From contig NZ_KK073874.1 in the NCBI RefSeq assembly GCF_000585375.1, forward strand, positions 7,723,913 through 7,787,912: a DNA stretch of 64,000 bases, written 5' to 3'. The notes under the pieces are model-generated. The model did not search any database and was not told the DNA's origin. It saw only the letters and a program-made list of their open reading frames with translations. This DNA comes from Cryptosporangium arvum DSM 44712 (lineage in GTDB: Bacteria > Actinomycetota > Actinomycetes > Mycobacteriales > Cryptosporangiaceae). The translations under genes and the position numbers were made by a program. Below, piece after piece: positions 1-8,500 of the stretch (the first letter of the stretch is position 1; every line of letters starts with the position of its first letter).

Positions 1-73
1 CGAACATCGACAGCGCCTGCCCGAAGAAGAGCAGCCGGAAGTCCGACCTCCGTAACAACGCGGCGAGCCTCAT
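1..73 (-). CDS. MFS transporter, N-terminal fragment
   Basis: Read leftward from an ATG at 73, the first 24 codons encode MRLAALLRRSDFRLLFFGQA and a few more residues, then run off the window edge. The short basic start followed by a D-F-R-L-L-F/W-x-G-Q motif is typical of the cytoplasmic N-terminus and first helix of drug-efflux-type major facilitator proteins. A GGGGGTG ribosome site lies directly upstream. The gene is divergent from the kinase-like gene at 190. The substrate cannot be told from 24 residues. Confidence 0.6.
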   Translation of the reverse strand, partial: MRLAALLRRSDFRLLFFGQALSMF

Positions 74-189
74 CGTCACCCCCGGTCGTGACGTAATGCC
101 GGTCAGCCACGACCGTCCACGTGGGGGAACATAGTCGCCCGATATCGCCCGTTCAACGCGATCAGGACTATCGGAGTACGTTTGGGCAG

Positions 190-822
190 GTGAGCGAGCT
201 GACCGATCAACCGGTTCCGGTGACGCCGGAGGCTCTGGCCGACCTCCTCGCCGAACTCTGCCTGACTGCCGGTAATCACCTGCGCGTCGCGATCGACGGC
301 GCGGACGCGGCGGAACCGGGGCGCCTCGCCGACCGGATGGTCGAGCCGTTACGAGCCGGTGGTGTCGCCGCGGTGCGAGTGCGCGCGCACGACTTCCTGC
401 GGCCGGCGTCGCTGCGGTGGGAGTTCGGCAAGACCGACCCCGACTCGTTCTACGACCGTTGGCTCGACGCCGGGGGCCTGACCCGCGAGGTGCTCACCCC
501 GTGGGCCGCGGGTGAGCGGTACCTGCCCGCGCTCTGGGACGCCGCGGCGGATCGTGCGGCGCGGGCCGGCTACCGGCCGGTGCCACCACGGGCGGTGCTG
601 CTCGTCGACGGGCCGCTGCTGCTCGGCCGGGGCCTCGCCTTCGACCTGGCCGTGCACGTACGGCTCTCGGACGGCGCGCTCCGGCGGCGCACCCCGGCGC
701 CGGAGCACTGGACGCTCCCGGCGTTCGAGCGGTACGCGACCGAGGTCGAGCCGGAGGCGATCGCCGACGTGGTGGTCCGCGCCGACGACCCGCGCCGCCC
801 CGCCGTCGTCGTGCGGGCTTAG
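190..822 (+). CDS. Uridine kinase-like protein lacking the P-loop
   Basis: The layout resembles actinobacterial uridine kinase-like P-loop proteins: an N-terminal R-V-A-I-D-G-A-D strand, an HDFLRP segment, a D-P-x-S-F-Y-D motif and a late LLVDGPLL strand. The residues that should form Walker A (GxxGxGKT) read AADAAEPGRLAD-like sequence instead, with no GK[ST], so catalysis is doubtful. I chose the GTG at 190, with GGAG 12 nt upstream, because the 23 extra residues from the GTG at 121 look non-conserved; that longer start remains possible. The stop overlaps the convergent membrane protein gene by 4 nt. The true substrate and activity are unknown. Confidence 0.6.
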   Translation: MSELTDQPVPVTPEALADLLAELCLTAGNHLRVAIDGADAAEPGRLADRMVEPLRAGGVAAVRVRAHDFLRPASLRWEFGKTDPDSFYDRWLDAGGLTREVLTPWAAGERYLPALWDAAADRAARAGYRPVPPRAVLLVDGPLLLGRGLAFDLAVHVRLSDGALRRRTPAPEHWTLPAFERYATEVEPEAIADVVVRADDPRRPAVVVRA

Positions 823-1250
823 CGGCGCCCCAGCATCGAACCGGCGATGAGTCCCGCGGTGGCCACGGTCGCGGCGACCGCCCAGACCACCGCGATCCGG
901 GTCGCGGTTCCGGCCCGGCGCACCACGCCCTGGTCGGGGTCGGTCGTCCGCACCGCGGTGGACTTCGTCGACGACGGCGACGGCGACGGCCAGCTGTAGA
1001 CCAGCAGCGAGACGTCCTGCACGCGGTCGGGGCTCGCGGACGGCGTGGCCTCGGAAGGCCGCACCACGACCGGCACGGTGTCGGAGTCCTCGATGCTCGC
1101 GGCCAGCGTCGCACCGGCCGTGCTGCCGACCACGACCGCGGTCATCAGCACACCCGCCGCGACCCGGCGGACCGCGGGAGCCTTCCGCCGCGCTTCGGGT
1201 TCCGGTAACCGCAACGCCCGCGGCTTCGGTGGAACAACAGTTCTCGGCAT
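819..1250 (-). CDS. Small two-TM membrane protein, unknown
   Basis: This 143-residue protein has a basic, proline-containing N-terminus, a hydrophobic helix around residues 30-50 (GVLMTAVVVGSTAGATLAA), a Ser/Pro/Thr-rich central stretch and a second helix near the C-terminus (IAVVWAVAATVATAGLIAGS). With a positive N-terminus, the middle would be extracytoplasmic. GGGGAGGT lies 6 nt before the ATG. I recognise no family. The stop codon overlaps the convergent kinase-like gene. Confidence 0.6.
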   Translation of the reverse strand: MPRTVVPPKPRALRLPEPEARRKAPAVRRVAAGVLMTAVVVGSTAGATLAASIEDSDTVPVVVRPSEATPSASPDRVQDVSLLVYSWPSPSPSSTKSTAVRTTDPDQGVVRRAGTATRIAVVWAVAATVATAGLIAGSMLGRR

Positions 1251-1272
1251 CGCTGACCTCCCCGGTGTAAGG

Positions 1273-1310
1273 GGCCGCCCCGTCGAGAGAGGGGGCTCAC
1301 CGGGGCGGCC
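1273..1310. terminator. GC-rich hairpin between nudC and the next gene
   Basis: The perfect 10-bp arms GGCCGCCCCG (1273-1282) and CGGGGCGGCC (1301-1310) enclose an 18-nt loop. The hairpin lies just past the stop of the leftward nudC operon and just before the next leftward gene. It could be an intrinsic terminator or a leader structure. There is no U-tract and the loop is long, so the call is weak. Confidence 0.35.
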
Positions 1311-1355
1311 ACAACTACACAGAGCAGCGGACGCCGGCCGTGATACAGCGAGATC

Positions 1356-2396
1356 TCAGCGACGTTCGTCCCGCCAGGCGGTCAGCAACTCGTGCGCGAT
1401 CGAGAGCGGCGGCGGCACGATCGGGGCCGGCCCGGGCCCACGGCCACGCAGCTCACCACGGGTGAACCAGCGCGCGTCGGCCAGCTCGACCTCCTCGACC
1501 GTGACCGGCTGGCCGGAGTCGGCGAGCGCGTAGAAGCCCAGCATCAGCGACGCCGGCAACGGCCAGGCCTGGCTCGCCAGGTAGGTGCACTCACGGATCC
1601 GCACGCCGGTCTCCTCGGCGACCTCGCGGAACACCGCGGCTTCGGCGGCCTCGCCCGGCTCGACGAAGCCGGCCACGCACGAGTACCGCCCCTCCGGCCA
1701 GGTGAGCCCCCGGGTCAGCAGGCACCGCCCCTCGTCGCCGGGGACGCCGTCGTGCACCAGCACGATGATCGCCGGGTTGGTGCGCGGATAGACGACCTCC
1801 GAGCCGTCGACCGCCTCGGCCTCCCAGCCACCCGCCCGCCACCCCAGGCGGGTGCCGGTGCGCGGGCCGTAGCGGTAGTCGCGGTGCCAGTTCGCCAGGC
1901 CGATCGCCTCGGTGAGCAACGCCGACTCCAGCGGACCGAGCTGCGCGCCGACCTCACGCAGGCTCGCCGGACGCGCTCCGGCCGTCTCCGGCAGCTCGGT
2001 GAGCAGCGCGAAGTACGGCACACCTTCGTCCTCGGCCAGGAACAGCCGCTCGGCGTCCGCGGCCGTGGCCGGGTCCTCGGCCGAGGCCCAGACCAGCCGC
2101 GGCTCCTGCGTGCCGCCCTCGACGAGCACCCGGCCCTTGTCGTCGAGCAGGAGGATGCGGGCGCGCGCCCAGGCCGCGTCGAGCCAGGGGCCGTCCAGGC
2201 GGTGGTGGGCGGCCCGGTCGGGCATCGCCCGCCCCAGCGCGAGCTGCCGCCAGACCGGCAGCTCGGCCGCGGCCGGGTCGGGGGCACCGGGCGCGCTGGT
2301 CTCCCAGGCCGCGGTGCGCTCGCGGTCGATCTCCGGAACGCCTTCCGCGCCCTCGGTCTGCTCGGGGCCGCCCTGCCCCGTGCCGATGGTCGTCAC
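1356..2396 (-). CDS. nudC: NAD(H) diphosphatase, NudC family
   Basis: NudC enzymes hydrolyse NAD(H) to NMN(H) and AMP and can remove NAD caps from RNA. The protein shows an intact Nudix box (GFVEPGEAAEAAVFREVAEETG, about residues 232-253, matching Gx5Ex7REUxEExGU) followed by SQAWPLPASLM, the NudC-defining SQPWPFPxS element. Its 346-aa length is normal for actinobacterial NudC. The zinc-ribbon segment before the Nudix fold (WHRDYRYGPRTGTRLGWRAG) has no cysteines, so the usual Zn site is lost. It overlaps the upstream M16 gene by ATGA and is probably the last gene of that operon. Confidence 0.93.
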   Translation of the reverse strand: MTTIGTGQGGPEQTEGAEGVPEIDRERTAAWETSAPGAPDPAAAELPVWRQLALGRAMPDRAAHHRLDGPWLDAAWARARILLLDDKGRVLVEGGTQEPRLVWASAEDPATAADAERLFLAEDEGVPYFALLTELPETAGARPASLREVGAQLGPLESALLTEAIGLANWHRDYRYGPRTGTRLGWRAGGWEAEAVDGSEVVYPRTNPAIIVLVHDGVPGDEGRCLLTRGLTWPEGRYSCVAGFVEPGEAAEAAVFREVAEETGVRIRECTYLASQAWPLPASLMLGFYALADSGQPVTVEEVELADARWFTRGELRGRGPGPAPIVPPPLSIAHELLTAWRDERR

Positions 2397-3736
2397 GACC
2401 GGTCGACGGCGCCGAGCGCGCCCAGCGGACCCGCCACCAGGCCGGCGTCACCCAGCACGACGGTCACCCCGCCGGACGGCGCGAGGTGGCTCGCCGCCGC
2501 GGCGGCGACCTCCTCCAGCGTCACCTTGGCCAGCCGGATCGGGTGTTCGGCCAGCCACTCCAGGTCGAGGCCGGTCCCGGCCAGCGCGATGAGCATCCCG
2601 GCCAGGCCGGCCTGCGACGAGATCGACAGCGCCAGCGTGCCGATCGCGTACTGGCGGGCCTGTTCCAGCTCCTCGGCGGTCGGCGGCAACGTGGCCATCC
2701 GCCCGAGCTCGTACTGGATCTCGAGCAGGGCCGGTGCCGTGACCTCGGTCGCCACGTCGGCGCTGACGAGCGTCATCGAGCCGGCGGCCGAGTGGTCGAC
2801 GCCGGAGTGCGGAGAGTACGTGTAGCCCTTGTCCTCGCGGATGTTCTCCACCAGCCGGGAGGAGAAGTAGCCGCCGAAGATCAGGTTCGCGAGCTGGAAC
2901 GCCGCGTAGTCGGCGTGGCCCCTCGGCAGCGCGGGCAACGCCACCCGCAGCGACGACTGCACCGAACCAGGCCGGTCGACGAGCAGCAGCGGCCCGACGG
3001 TCAGCGGCGGGGTGGGCGGCGTGCGGTGCGCCGACCCGGTCGGTGACCACCCACTCAGCGCGCTCTCGACCAGATCGAGCGAGGCGGCCGGATCGATGTT
3101 GCCGACGAGCACGAGCACGCTGCCGGCCGGGAGGACCCGCTCGGCGTGCAGCGTCCGCAGCGCCGCGGACTCGATCGCGCGCACCTGCTCGGGCTCCGGC
3201 GTCTCGACCGCGTACGGGTGGCTGCCGTAGACCCGGCGCAGCAGCGCCCGGCGGACCGCCTGCGCGGGCTGCGAGAACGCGATCTGGATCCGGTCGGCGA
3301 GCCGGTCGCGCTCGGTGCGCACCTCCCGCTCGGGATAGGTGGCGGTGGTCAACACCTCGTTGAGGAGCTCGAGCAGGCGGCCCAGCCCGTCCGAGAGCGT
3401 GTTGCCGGACACGACCAGCCGATCGGGGTCGACGCCGACCGACAGGCCACCGCCGATCTTCTGCAGGTCGGCGGCCAGCTCGACGTTCGTGTGCGTGTCG
3501 GTGCCCGACAGCAGCGCGTTCGCGAGCACCGCCGAGACCGATACCTCGTCACCGGCGGACGCGCCCGCGAACGGGATCCGCAGCCGGAGCTCGACGAGCG
3601 GGACGGTGCCGCGGCGCACCGCGACGACACGCAGGCCGCTGGCGAGCGTGCGCTCGGCGATCTCCGGCTCGGGAAGCGCGCGGGGCTCCTCGAGATCCGG
3701 GACGCTCCGGCGTGGGGCGGCGTGCGACGGGCTCAC
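2393..3736 (-). CDS. M16 family peptidase-like subunit (inactive type)
   Basis: This 447-aa member of the M16 (pitrilysin/processing peptidase) family has the typical N-terminal TLASGLRVVAV strand and the late VENIREDKGYTYSPHSG motif of the second M16 repeat. The catalytic HxxEH zinc motif is absent: the matching region reads AVLANALLSGT. It is therefore probably the non-catalytic partner, as in two-subunit M16B enzymes where one subunit holds zinc and the other supplies substrate-binding R/Y residues (here R-E-D-K-G-Y-T-Y). It overlaps the active subunit gene by 4 nt. Confidence 0.88.
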   Translation of the reverse strand: MSPSHAAPRRSVPDLEEPRALPEPEIAERTLASGLRVVAVRRGTVPLVELRLRIPFAGASAGDEVSVSAVLANALLSGTDTHTNVELAADLQKIGGGLSVGVDPDRLVVSGNTLSDGLGRLLELLNEVLTTATYPEREVRTERDRLADRIQIAFSQPAQAVRRALLRRVYGSHPYAVETPEPEQVRAIESAALRTLHAERVLPAGSVLVLVGNIDPAASLDLVESALSGWSPTGSAHRTPPTPPLTVGPLLLVDRPGSVQSSLRVALPALPRGHADYAAFQLANLIFGGYFSSRLVENIREDKGYTYSPHSGVDHSAAGSMTLVSADVATEVTAPALLEIQYELGRMATLPPTAEELEQARQYAIGTLALSISSQAGLAGMLIALAGTGLDLEWLAEHPIRLAKVTLEEVAAAAASHLAPSGGVTVVLGDAGLVAGPLGALGAVDRS

Positions 3737-5058
3737 TGGGCGCTCCCCGGGACCAATTCGAGTACGGCACGGCGGGACGGACGCAGCGTCTGCGCTGCGG
3801 CGACCACCTGTTCGGCGGTGACCTCGGCCAGCAGGTGCGGCAGGTCGTTGATCAGCTCGGCCCGCCCGCGCTGCTGCTCGAGCACGGCGATCGAGAGCGT
3901 GCGGCCGAGGACGGCGTCGACCTCGCGGAGCAGGTGGGCGGCCAGCCGCGCCTGCACCCGGGACAGCTCACCCGGGGCCAGCCCGGAGCCGGCCAGTCGC
4001 TCGAGTTCCTGGTCGATCGCGGTGATCACGGTGTCGGACGACACCGACGGCGGGAAATGCACCTGCAGCAGCAGCGCGGTGGGGTCGCGCACGTCGAACG
4101 GGTCGCCCATGAAACCGAGGTAACCCGAGACGCTCGTCGCGATCGCGTCGGTGAGCACCAGCCGCTCCTGCAGCCGGGAGGCGTCCCCGTCGGTGAGCAC
4201 CTCGGCCAGCACGACGTAGGGCAGGTACGCCGCGAGGTCGTTGACCGGGTCGGGTACCCGCCAGGCCATCGCGACCGCGGGCAGCGGCGCCATCGCGTCG
4301 TGGTGGACGGCGCGGCGCTCGGACGTCAGGTCGGGCTCGGCGAAGTCGGGCCGCGTCGGCACCGGCCGGGCCTCGACGTCGCCGAAGTGCCGTTCGATGA
4401 GCGCGGTCGCCCCGGCGACGTCGAGGTCGCCGCCGACCGCGAGCACCGCGTTGCCCGGCGCGTAGTACGTGGAGAAGAAGCTCTGCGCGTCCTCGACCGT
4501 GGCTGACTCCAGGTCCTCGAACGACCCGTAGCCGTCGTGGGCGTTGGCGAACGTGTCGAACATGACCGGCGGCAGCAGCAGCCAGGGGAAGCCGCCGTAG
4601 GGGCGGTTCTTCACGTTGACCCGGATCTCCTCCTTCACCACCGCGATCTGGTTGGCGAGGTTCTCCGCGGTCAGCTCGGGCCGGCGCATCCGGTCGGCCT
4701 CGAGGAAGAGCGCGCGCTCGAGCGCGTTGCTCGGCAGCGTCTCGTAGTAGTCGGTGTAGTCCAGGTGGGTGCTGCCGTTGAACACGCCCCCGGAGGCCTG
4801 CACGTACCGGAAGTGGGCGAGCTTCTCCAGGTTCTCCGAGCCCTGGAACATCAGGTGCTCGAAGAGGTGGGCGAACCCGGTGCGGCCCTGCGGCTCGGAT
4901 CGGATGCCGACGTCGTAGACGACACCGACCGCGATCACCGGGGCGGACCGGTCCGGCGTGAGGACGACCCGGAGGCCGTTGGGCAACGTGAACCGCTCGA
5001 CCGGGAAGCCGGTGGCGGGAATCGTGACCGGCGCGCCGGCAGAGGTGGGTGCAGACAC
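3733..5058 (-). CDS. M16 family zinc peptidase, catalytic subunit
   Basis: This 441-aa M16 metallopeptidase carries the inverted zinc motif HLFEH (HxxEH) near residues 60-70 in GFAHLFEHLMFQGS. The distal zinc-ligand glutamate falls in the NQIAVVKEEIRVN region about 75 residues on, as the family requires. There is no signal peptide, so it is probably cytoplasmic. The GTG start lies a few nt after AGGG. It is the first gene of a tightly overlapping operon with the inactive M16 partner and nudC, which suggests a heterodimeric peptide- or peptidyl-processing enzyme. The substrate is not evident. Confidence 0.92.
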   Translation of the reverse strand: MSAPTSAGAPVTIPATGFPVERFTLPNGLRVVLTPDRSAPVIAVGVVYDVGIRSEPQGRTGFAHLFEHLMFQGSENLEKLAHFRYVQASGGVFNGSTHLDYTDYYETLPSNALERALFLEADRMRRPELTAENLANQIAVVKEEIRVNVKNRPYGGFPWLLLPPVMFDTFANAHDGYGSFEDLESATVEDAQSFFSTYYAPGNAVLAVGGDLDVAGATALIERHFGDVEARPVPTRPDFAEPDLTSERRAVHHDAMAPLPAVAMAWRVPDPVNDLAAYLPYVVLAEVLTDGDASRLQERLVLTDAIATSVSGYLGFMGDPFDVRDPTALLLQVHFPPSVSSDTVITAIDQELERLAGSGLAPGELSRVQARLAAHLLREVDAVLGRTLSIAVLEQQRGRAELINDLPHLLAEVTAEQVVAAAQTLRPSRRAVLELVPGSAQ

Positions 5059-5182
5059 GCTGTCGACCCTAGCCCGTGAATTCGCCGAACCTCGCCTTAG
5101 GCACTCCGCCGAACGTTTGGCCAGGCCAACTAGGTCGTCGTAGGAGTACGACGAGAATCGTCGAACGACGCACAGAGGTGCT

Positions 5183-5194
5183 TACTCGTCAGTA
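5183..5194. promoter_or_regulatory. TACT-CGTC-AGTA palindrome upstream of acyl-CoA synthetase
   Basis: A 12-bp inverted repeat, TACTCGTCAGTA, lies 42 nt before the ATG of the acyl-CoA synthetase gene. It belongs to a set of related TACYCG-N2-RGTA sites found here before a TetR gene (32818), a MaoC gene (45820) and an acyl-CoA dehydrogenase gene (51207). Its role as a TetR-type operator is inferred from this shared pattern. Confidence 0.5.
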
Positions 5195-5236
5195 CCGTGT
5201 GCCGCATCACATGCCGGGGGCGAAGGAGCGCGCAGC

Positions 5237-7078
5237 ATGACCGTCACCGTGGACACCGGGCACCGCTCGATCGGCCAGCTTTTCCGCGCCCAAGTGGCCA
5301 AAAACCCGGAGGGCCGGGCGTTCGCGGGGCCGGCACCGATCAGCACGACGATCGGCGCCGGCGCCATCGGAACCACGAGCCTCACCTGGCAGGAGACCGC
5401 CGAGCAGGTCTACGCGCTGGCCGCGGGGCTGGCGGAGCTCGGCGTCGGGCCCGGTGACCGGGTCGCGATCGCGTCCGGCACCCGCATCGAGTGGATCCTC
5501 GCCGACCTCGCGGTGATGTGCGCCGGTGGCGCCACCACCACGATCTACCCGACGACGGAGCCCGGCGACGCCGCGTTCATCGTGGCCGACTCCGGCAGCG
5601 TGGTCCTGTTCGCCGAGGACGCCGCCCAGCTGACGAAGTTCCAGGGGAAGCTCGACGAGCTGCCGGACCTACGAGCGGTCGTCACGTTCGACGCGCTCGA
5701 GTCGGCCGAGGCCACCGAAGGCCTGGAGGTGCTCTCGCTCTACGACCTGCTCGAGCGCGGCGCCGAGCGGCTCGTCGCCGAGCCGGGGCTGATCGAGCAG
5801 CGCATCGACGGCATCGGGCCGGACGACCTGGCCACGCTCGTCTACACGTCCGGGACGACCGGCCGGCCCAAGGGCGTCCGCCTGGTGCACGCGAACTGGA
5901 TCTGGGAGTCCGACGCCCAGGCCGGTCTCGGCATCATCGAAGAGAGCGACCTGCAGTACCTCTGGCTGCCGATGGCGCACGTCTTCGGCAAGGTGCTGCT
6001 CTGCGCCCAGCTCACGATCGGCTTCGAGAGCTACGTCGACGGCCGGGTCGACAAGATCGTCGAGAACCTGCCGACGGTGCGTCCGACGGTGATGGCCGGC
6101 GTCCCCCGGATCTACGAGAAGGTCTACAACCGGGTCCGCACGATGGCGCAGGACAAGGGCGGCGTCACCTGGAAGATCTTCACCTGGGCGCTCGGCGTCG
6201 GGCGCGAGGTCGTGGCGCTGCGCGAGCAGGGCAAGGAGCCGTCCGGCCTGCTCGCGGTCAAGTACGCGATCGCCACGAAGCTGGTGTTCAGCAAGCTGCA
6301 GACCCGGTTCGGCGGCCGGATGCGCGGGATGATCTCCGGGGCCGCGCCGCTGTCCCGCGAGGTCGCGGAGTTCTTCCACGCCGCCGGTATCCCGATCTAC
6401 GAGGGGTACGGCCTCACCGAGACCACCGCGGGCTCGTTCGTCAACCGGCCGGGCAAGTTCCGGCTGGGCACGGTCGGGATCCCGCTCGGCGACCTCGAGG
6501 TCAAGATCGCCGAGGACGGCGAGATCCTGCTGCGCGGCGGTGGCGTCATGCGGGGCTACCACCACAAGCCGGAGGAGACCGCCGCCGTCCTCACCGAGGA
6601 CGGGTGGTTCCACACCGGTGACATCGGCGAGCTCGACGACGGGTTCCTGCGGATCACCGACCGCAAGAAGGACCTGGTCAAGACGTCCGGCGGCAAGTAC
6701 GTCGCGCCCTCGTACATCGAGGGACTGTTCAAGACGATCGTCCCGCAGGTCAGCCAGGTGATCGTGCACACCAGGAACTTCTGCACCATGCTGATCACGC
6801 TCGACCCCGACGAGATCAAGACCTGGGCGCAGGGCGCGGGGCTGGAGTCGCTGTCGGTGGCCGAGCTCTCGGACCACCCGCAGGTGCGCGCCCACGTGCA
6901 GAGCGGCGTCGATCAGCTCAACGGACAGCTCAACCGCTGGGAGGCGATCAAGGGCTTCGTGATCCTGCCGCACGACCTCTCGGTCGACAACGGCGAGATC
7001 ACGCCGTCGCTCAAGGTCCGCCGCAAGTTCGTCGAGGAGAAGTACACGAAGGAACTCGACGGCCTCTACGCGGGCTGA
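5237..7078 (+). CDS. Long-chain fatty acid-CoA ligase (FadD15-like)
   Basis: This ANL-superfamily enzyme activates fatty acids to acyl-AMP and then acyl-CoA. The adenylate-binding P-loop YTSGTTGRPKG sits near residues 201-211, the A5 motif GYGLTETTAG near 390, and A7/A8 motifs GWFHTGDIGELDDGFLRITDRKKD near 455-478. At 613 aa it matches the actinobacterial FadD15 group (AMP-dependent synthetases of about 600 aa). GAAGGAG is 8 nt before the ATG. It is monocistronic, with a palindrome at 5183-5194 shared with other acyl-CoA genes here. The 3' end overlaps the convergent gene by 13 nt. Confidence 0.93.
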   Translation: MTVTVDTGHRSIGQLFRAQVAKNPEGRAFAGPAPISTTIGAGAIGTTSLTWQETAEQVYALAAGLAELGVGPGDRVAIASGTRIEWILADLAVMCAGGATTTIYPTTEPGDAAFIVADSGSVVLFAEDAAQLTKFQGKLDELPDLRAVVTFDALESAEATEGLEVLSLYDLLERGAERLVAEPGLIEQRIDGIGPDDLATLVYTSGTTGRPKGVRLVHANWIWESDAQAGLGIIEESDLQYLWLPMAHVFGKVLLCAQLTIGFESYVDGRVDKIVENLPTVRPTVMAGVPRIYEKVYNRVRTMAQDKGGVTWKIFTWALGVGREVVALREQGKEPSGLLAVKYAIATKLVFSKLQTRFGGRMRGMISGAAPLSREVAEFFHAAGIPIYEGYGLTETTAGSFVNRPGKFRLGTVGIPLGDLEVKIAEDGEILLRGGGVMRGYHHKPEETAAVLTEDGWFHTGDIGELDDGFLRITDRKKDLVKTSGGKYVAPSYIEGLFKTIVPQVSQVIVHTRNFCTMLITLDPDEIKTWAQGAGLESLSVAELSDHPQVRAHVQSGVDQLNGQLNRWEAIKGFVILPHDLSVDNGEITPSLKVRRKFVEEKYTKELDGLYAG

Positions 7079-7995
7079 ATCGAGGCGATGACGCGATCGA
7101 TCTCGGGGTTGTACTGCCGGTGGGTGTCCGGGATCGAGATGTAGAGCACCGCGGCGTCAGGTCGGCCGACGTCAACGAGGACGACGGCCACCTGCTCGCC
7201 GCGCGCGTCCAGGCCGTTCGCCTCGAACGTCAGGTGGAACGTCGACACCCAGGCCGGCCGACCGCCCACGACGATCTGCTCGTCCCGGGCCTGCTCCTTG
7301 ACGTTGGGCTGGGGGTAGTAGGCCCGTCGCACGTCCTCGGCCACCTGACGCCCGGCGCAGGGCAGGTTCAGCGAGAGGCTGTCGCCGACCGTCGCCGGCA
7401 CCTTGCCGGAGAGCACGGACGCGAGGTAGTCGCCGCCCGAGTAAGTCTCGGTGACGAAGTAGTAGCCCGTGTTGAAGTCGACGCCGAGCGTCCCCTGGCC
7501 CCACGGGCCCCGGTCCCACAGCTTCCAGGGGTCGCCGAGTCGCAGGTAGGAGATGCCGGCGTCGCGGTCGGGGATGCGCGGCCCGGCCACCGGGGCCGGC
7601 TCCTTGCCGCCGGGCGGCGGGTTCTCCGACGCCGGGGGGCAGAGCTGGGCCAGCGGCGGCTTGGATACTTCAGGGTCCTCGCCCGCGAACGGGCCGAACA
7701 GGCTCGGGTTGTCGCTGCGGAAGACCCCGGCGGAGGCCAGCACCAGCACGACGACGAGGCCGAGCACGAGCACGGCTCCCCCGCCGATCACCCACTTCGC
7801 CACCGACGGCTTGGCCGGGGCGTCCGGCGTCCCGATGACGTCGGGGGCCGGTCGCCGGTGGTACCCCGGGTGGGGCGCGCCCGCGGGCGCGTTCGGCCTG
7901 ACCCAGGTGACCGGGGGCTCACTGCCGGTAGCCGGGCGCGCCCACGGGCTTCCGGCCCCACCGTTCGCGTTCCCCGACCCATCGCCGGTCGTCAT
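7066..7995 (-). CDS. Single-pass membrane protein with extracytoplasmic domain, unknown
   Basis: This 309-aa protein has a Pro/Gly/Asn-rich cytoplasmic N-terminus (about 65 residues), one strong transmembrane helix (VIGGGAVLVLGLVVVLVLASAGVF) and a C-terminal domain of about 200 residues that would lie outside the membrane. That domain ends in a compact region with repeated V/Y strands (VAVVLVDVGRPDAAVLYISIPD). I do not recognise the domain. It starts at an ATG and is followed downstream on the same strand only by the convergent fadD gene, which it overlaps by 13 nt. Confidence 0.75.
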   Translation of the reverse strand: MTTGDGSGNANGGAGSPWARPATGSEPPVTWVRPNAPAGAPHPGYHRRPAPDVIGTPDAPAKPSVAKWVIGGGAVLVLGLVVVLVLASAGVFRSDNPSLFGPFAGEDPEVSKPPLAQLCPPASENPPPGGKEPAPVAGPRIPDRDAGISYLRLGDPWKLWDRGPWGQGTLGVDFNTGYYFVTETYSGGDYLASVLSGKVPATVGDSLSLNLPCAGRQVAEDVRRAYYPQPNVKEQARDEQIVVGGRPAWVSTFHLTFEANGLDARGEQVAVVLVDVGRPDAAVLYISIPDTHRQYNPEIDRVIASIQPA

Positions 7996-8040
7996 ACGCA
8001 GCCGCTCCCGTGCACCGTTCCGGCCCGGGGGCGCCGTCCG

Positions 8041-8289
8041 TCAGCCGACGCGGTACCAATCCGTGCCGGACACGTCCCGGGTCGCGGCGATGAAGCTCCG
8101 GACGTTCACGCCGCGCTCGACCGCTCCATCCTCCCTCACGGATTCCACCCGGTCACGTGCCCCCGGACCGCCGAGGTCCGCCACGCGCCACGGTGTCAGC
8201 GCGACGAGCGCCGCCATCACCAGGCCCACGACGGCGCTGAGCACTACCGTCGACCACCCGGCAGCCTGGGCTCGCCGGTACATGCGCAT
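8041..8289 (-). CDS. Small one-TM membrane protein
   Basis: This 82-aa protein has one transmembrane helix near residues 11-32 (WSTVVLSAVVGLVMAALVAL) and a short polar tail. The ATG at 8289 is preferred: AGGAGG lies 7 nt before it, whereas the GTG at 8295 would almost touch that site. It precedes the single-pass protein at 7066-7995 on the same strand with a 45-nt gap, so the two may be co-transcribed. The family is not recognised. Confidence 0.55.
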   Translation of the reverse strand: MRMYRRAQAAGWSTVVLSAVVGLVMAALVALTPWRVADLGGPGARDRVESVREDGAVERGVNVRSFIAATRDVSGTDWYRVG

Positions 8290-8500
8290 CTCCACACCTC
8301 CTGTCGGCTCCCGGGTCTCCCGGGGCCGAAGTGAAAACCCCTCACGCGGTAGGACGCTCCGAGACGGTCGTCGGTTGCATCGTGGCGCTAGTCTGCGTCG
8401 TTTCCCCGTAGATTTCTGTCAGCGAGCCAACGTACGGATGTAGCGATTCGGTCTCTACCGACGCAGATCGACCGCCCCCGAGTGAATAAGGTCTCCGCCC

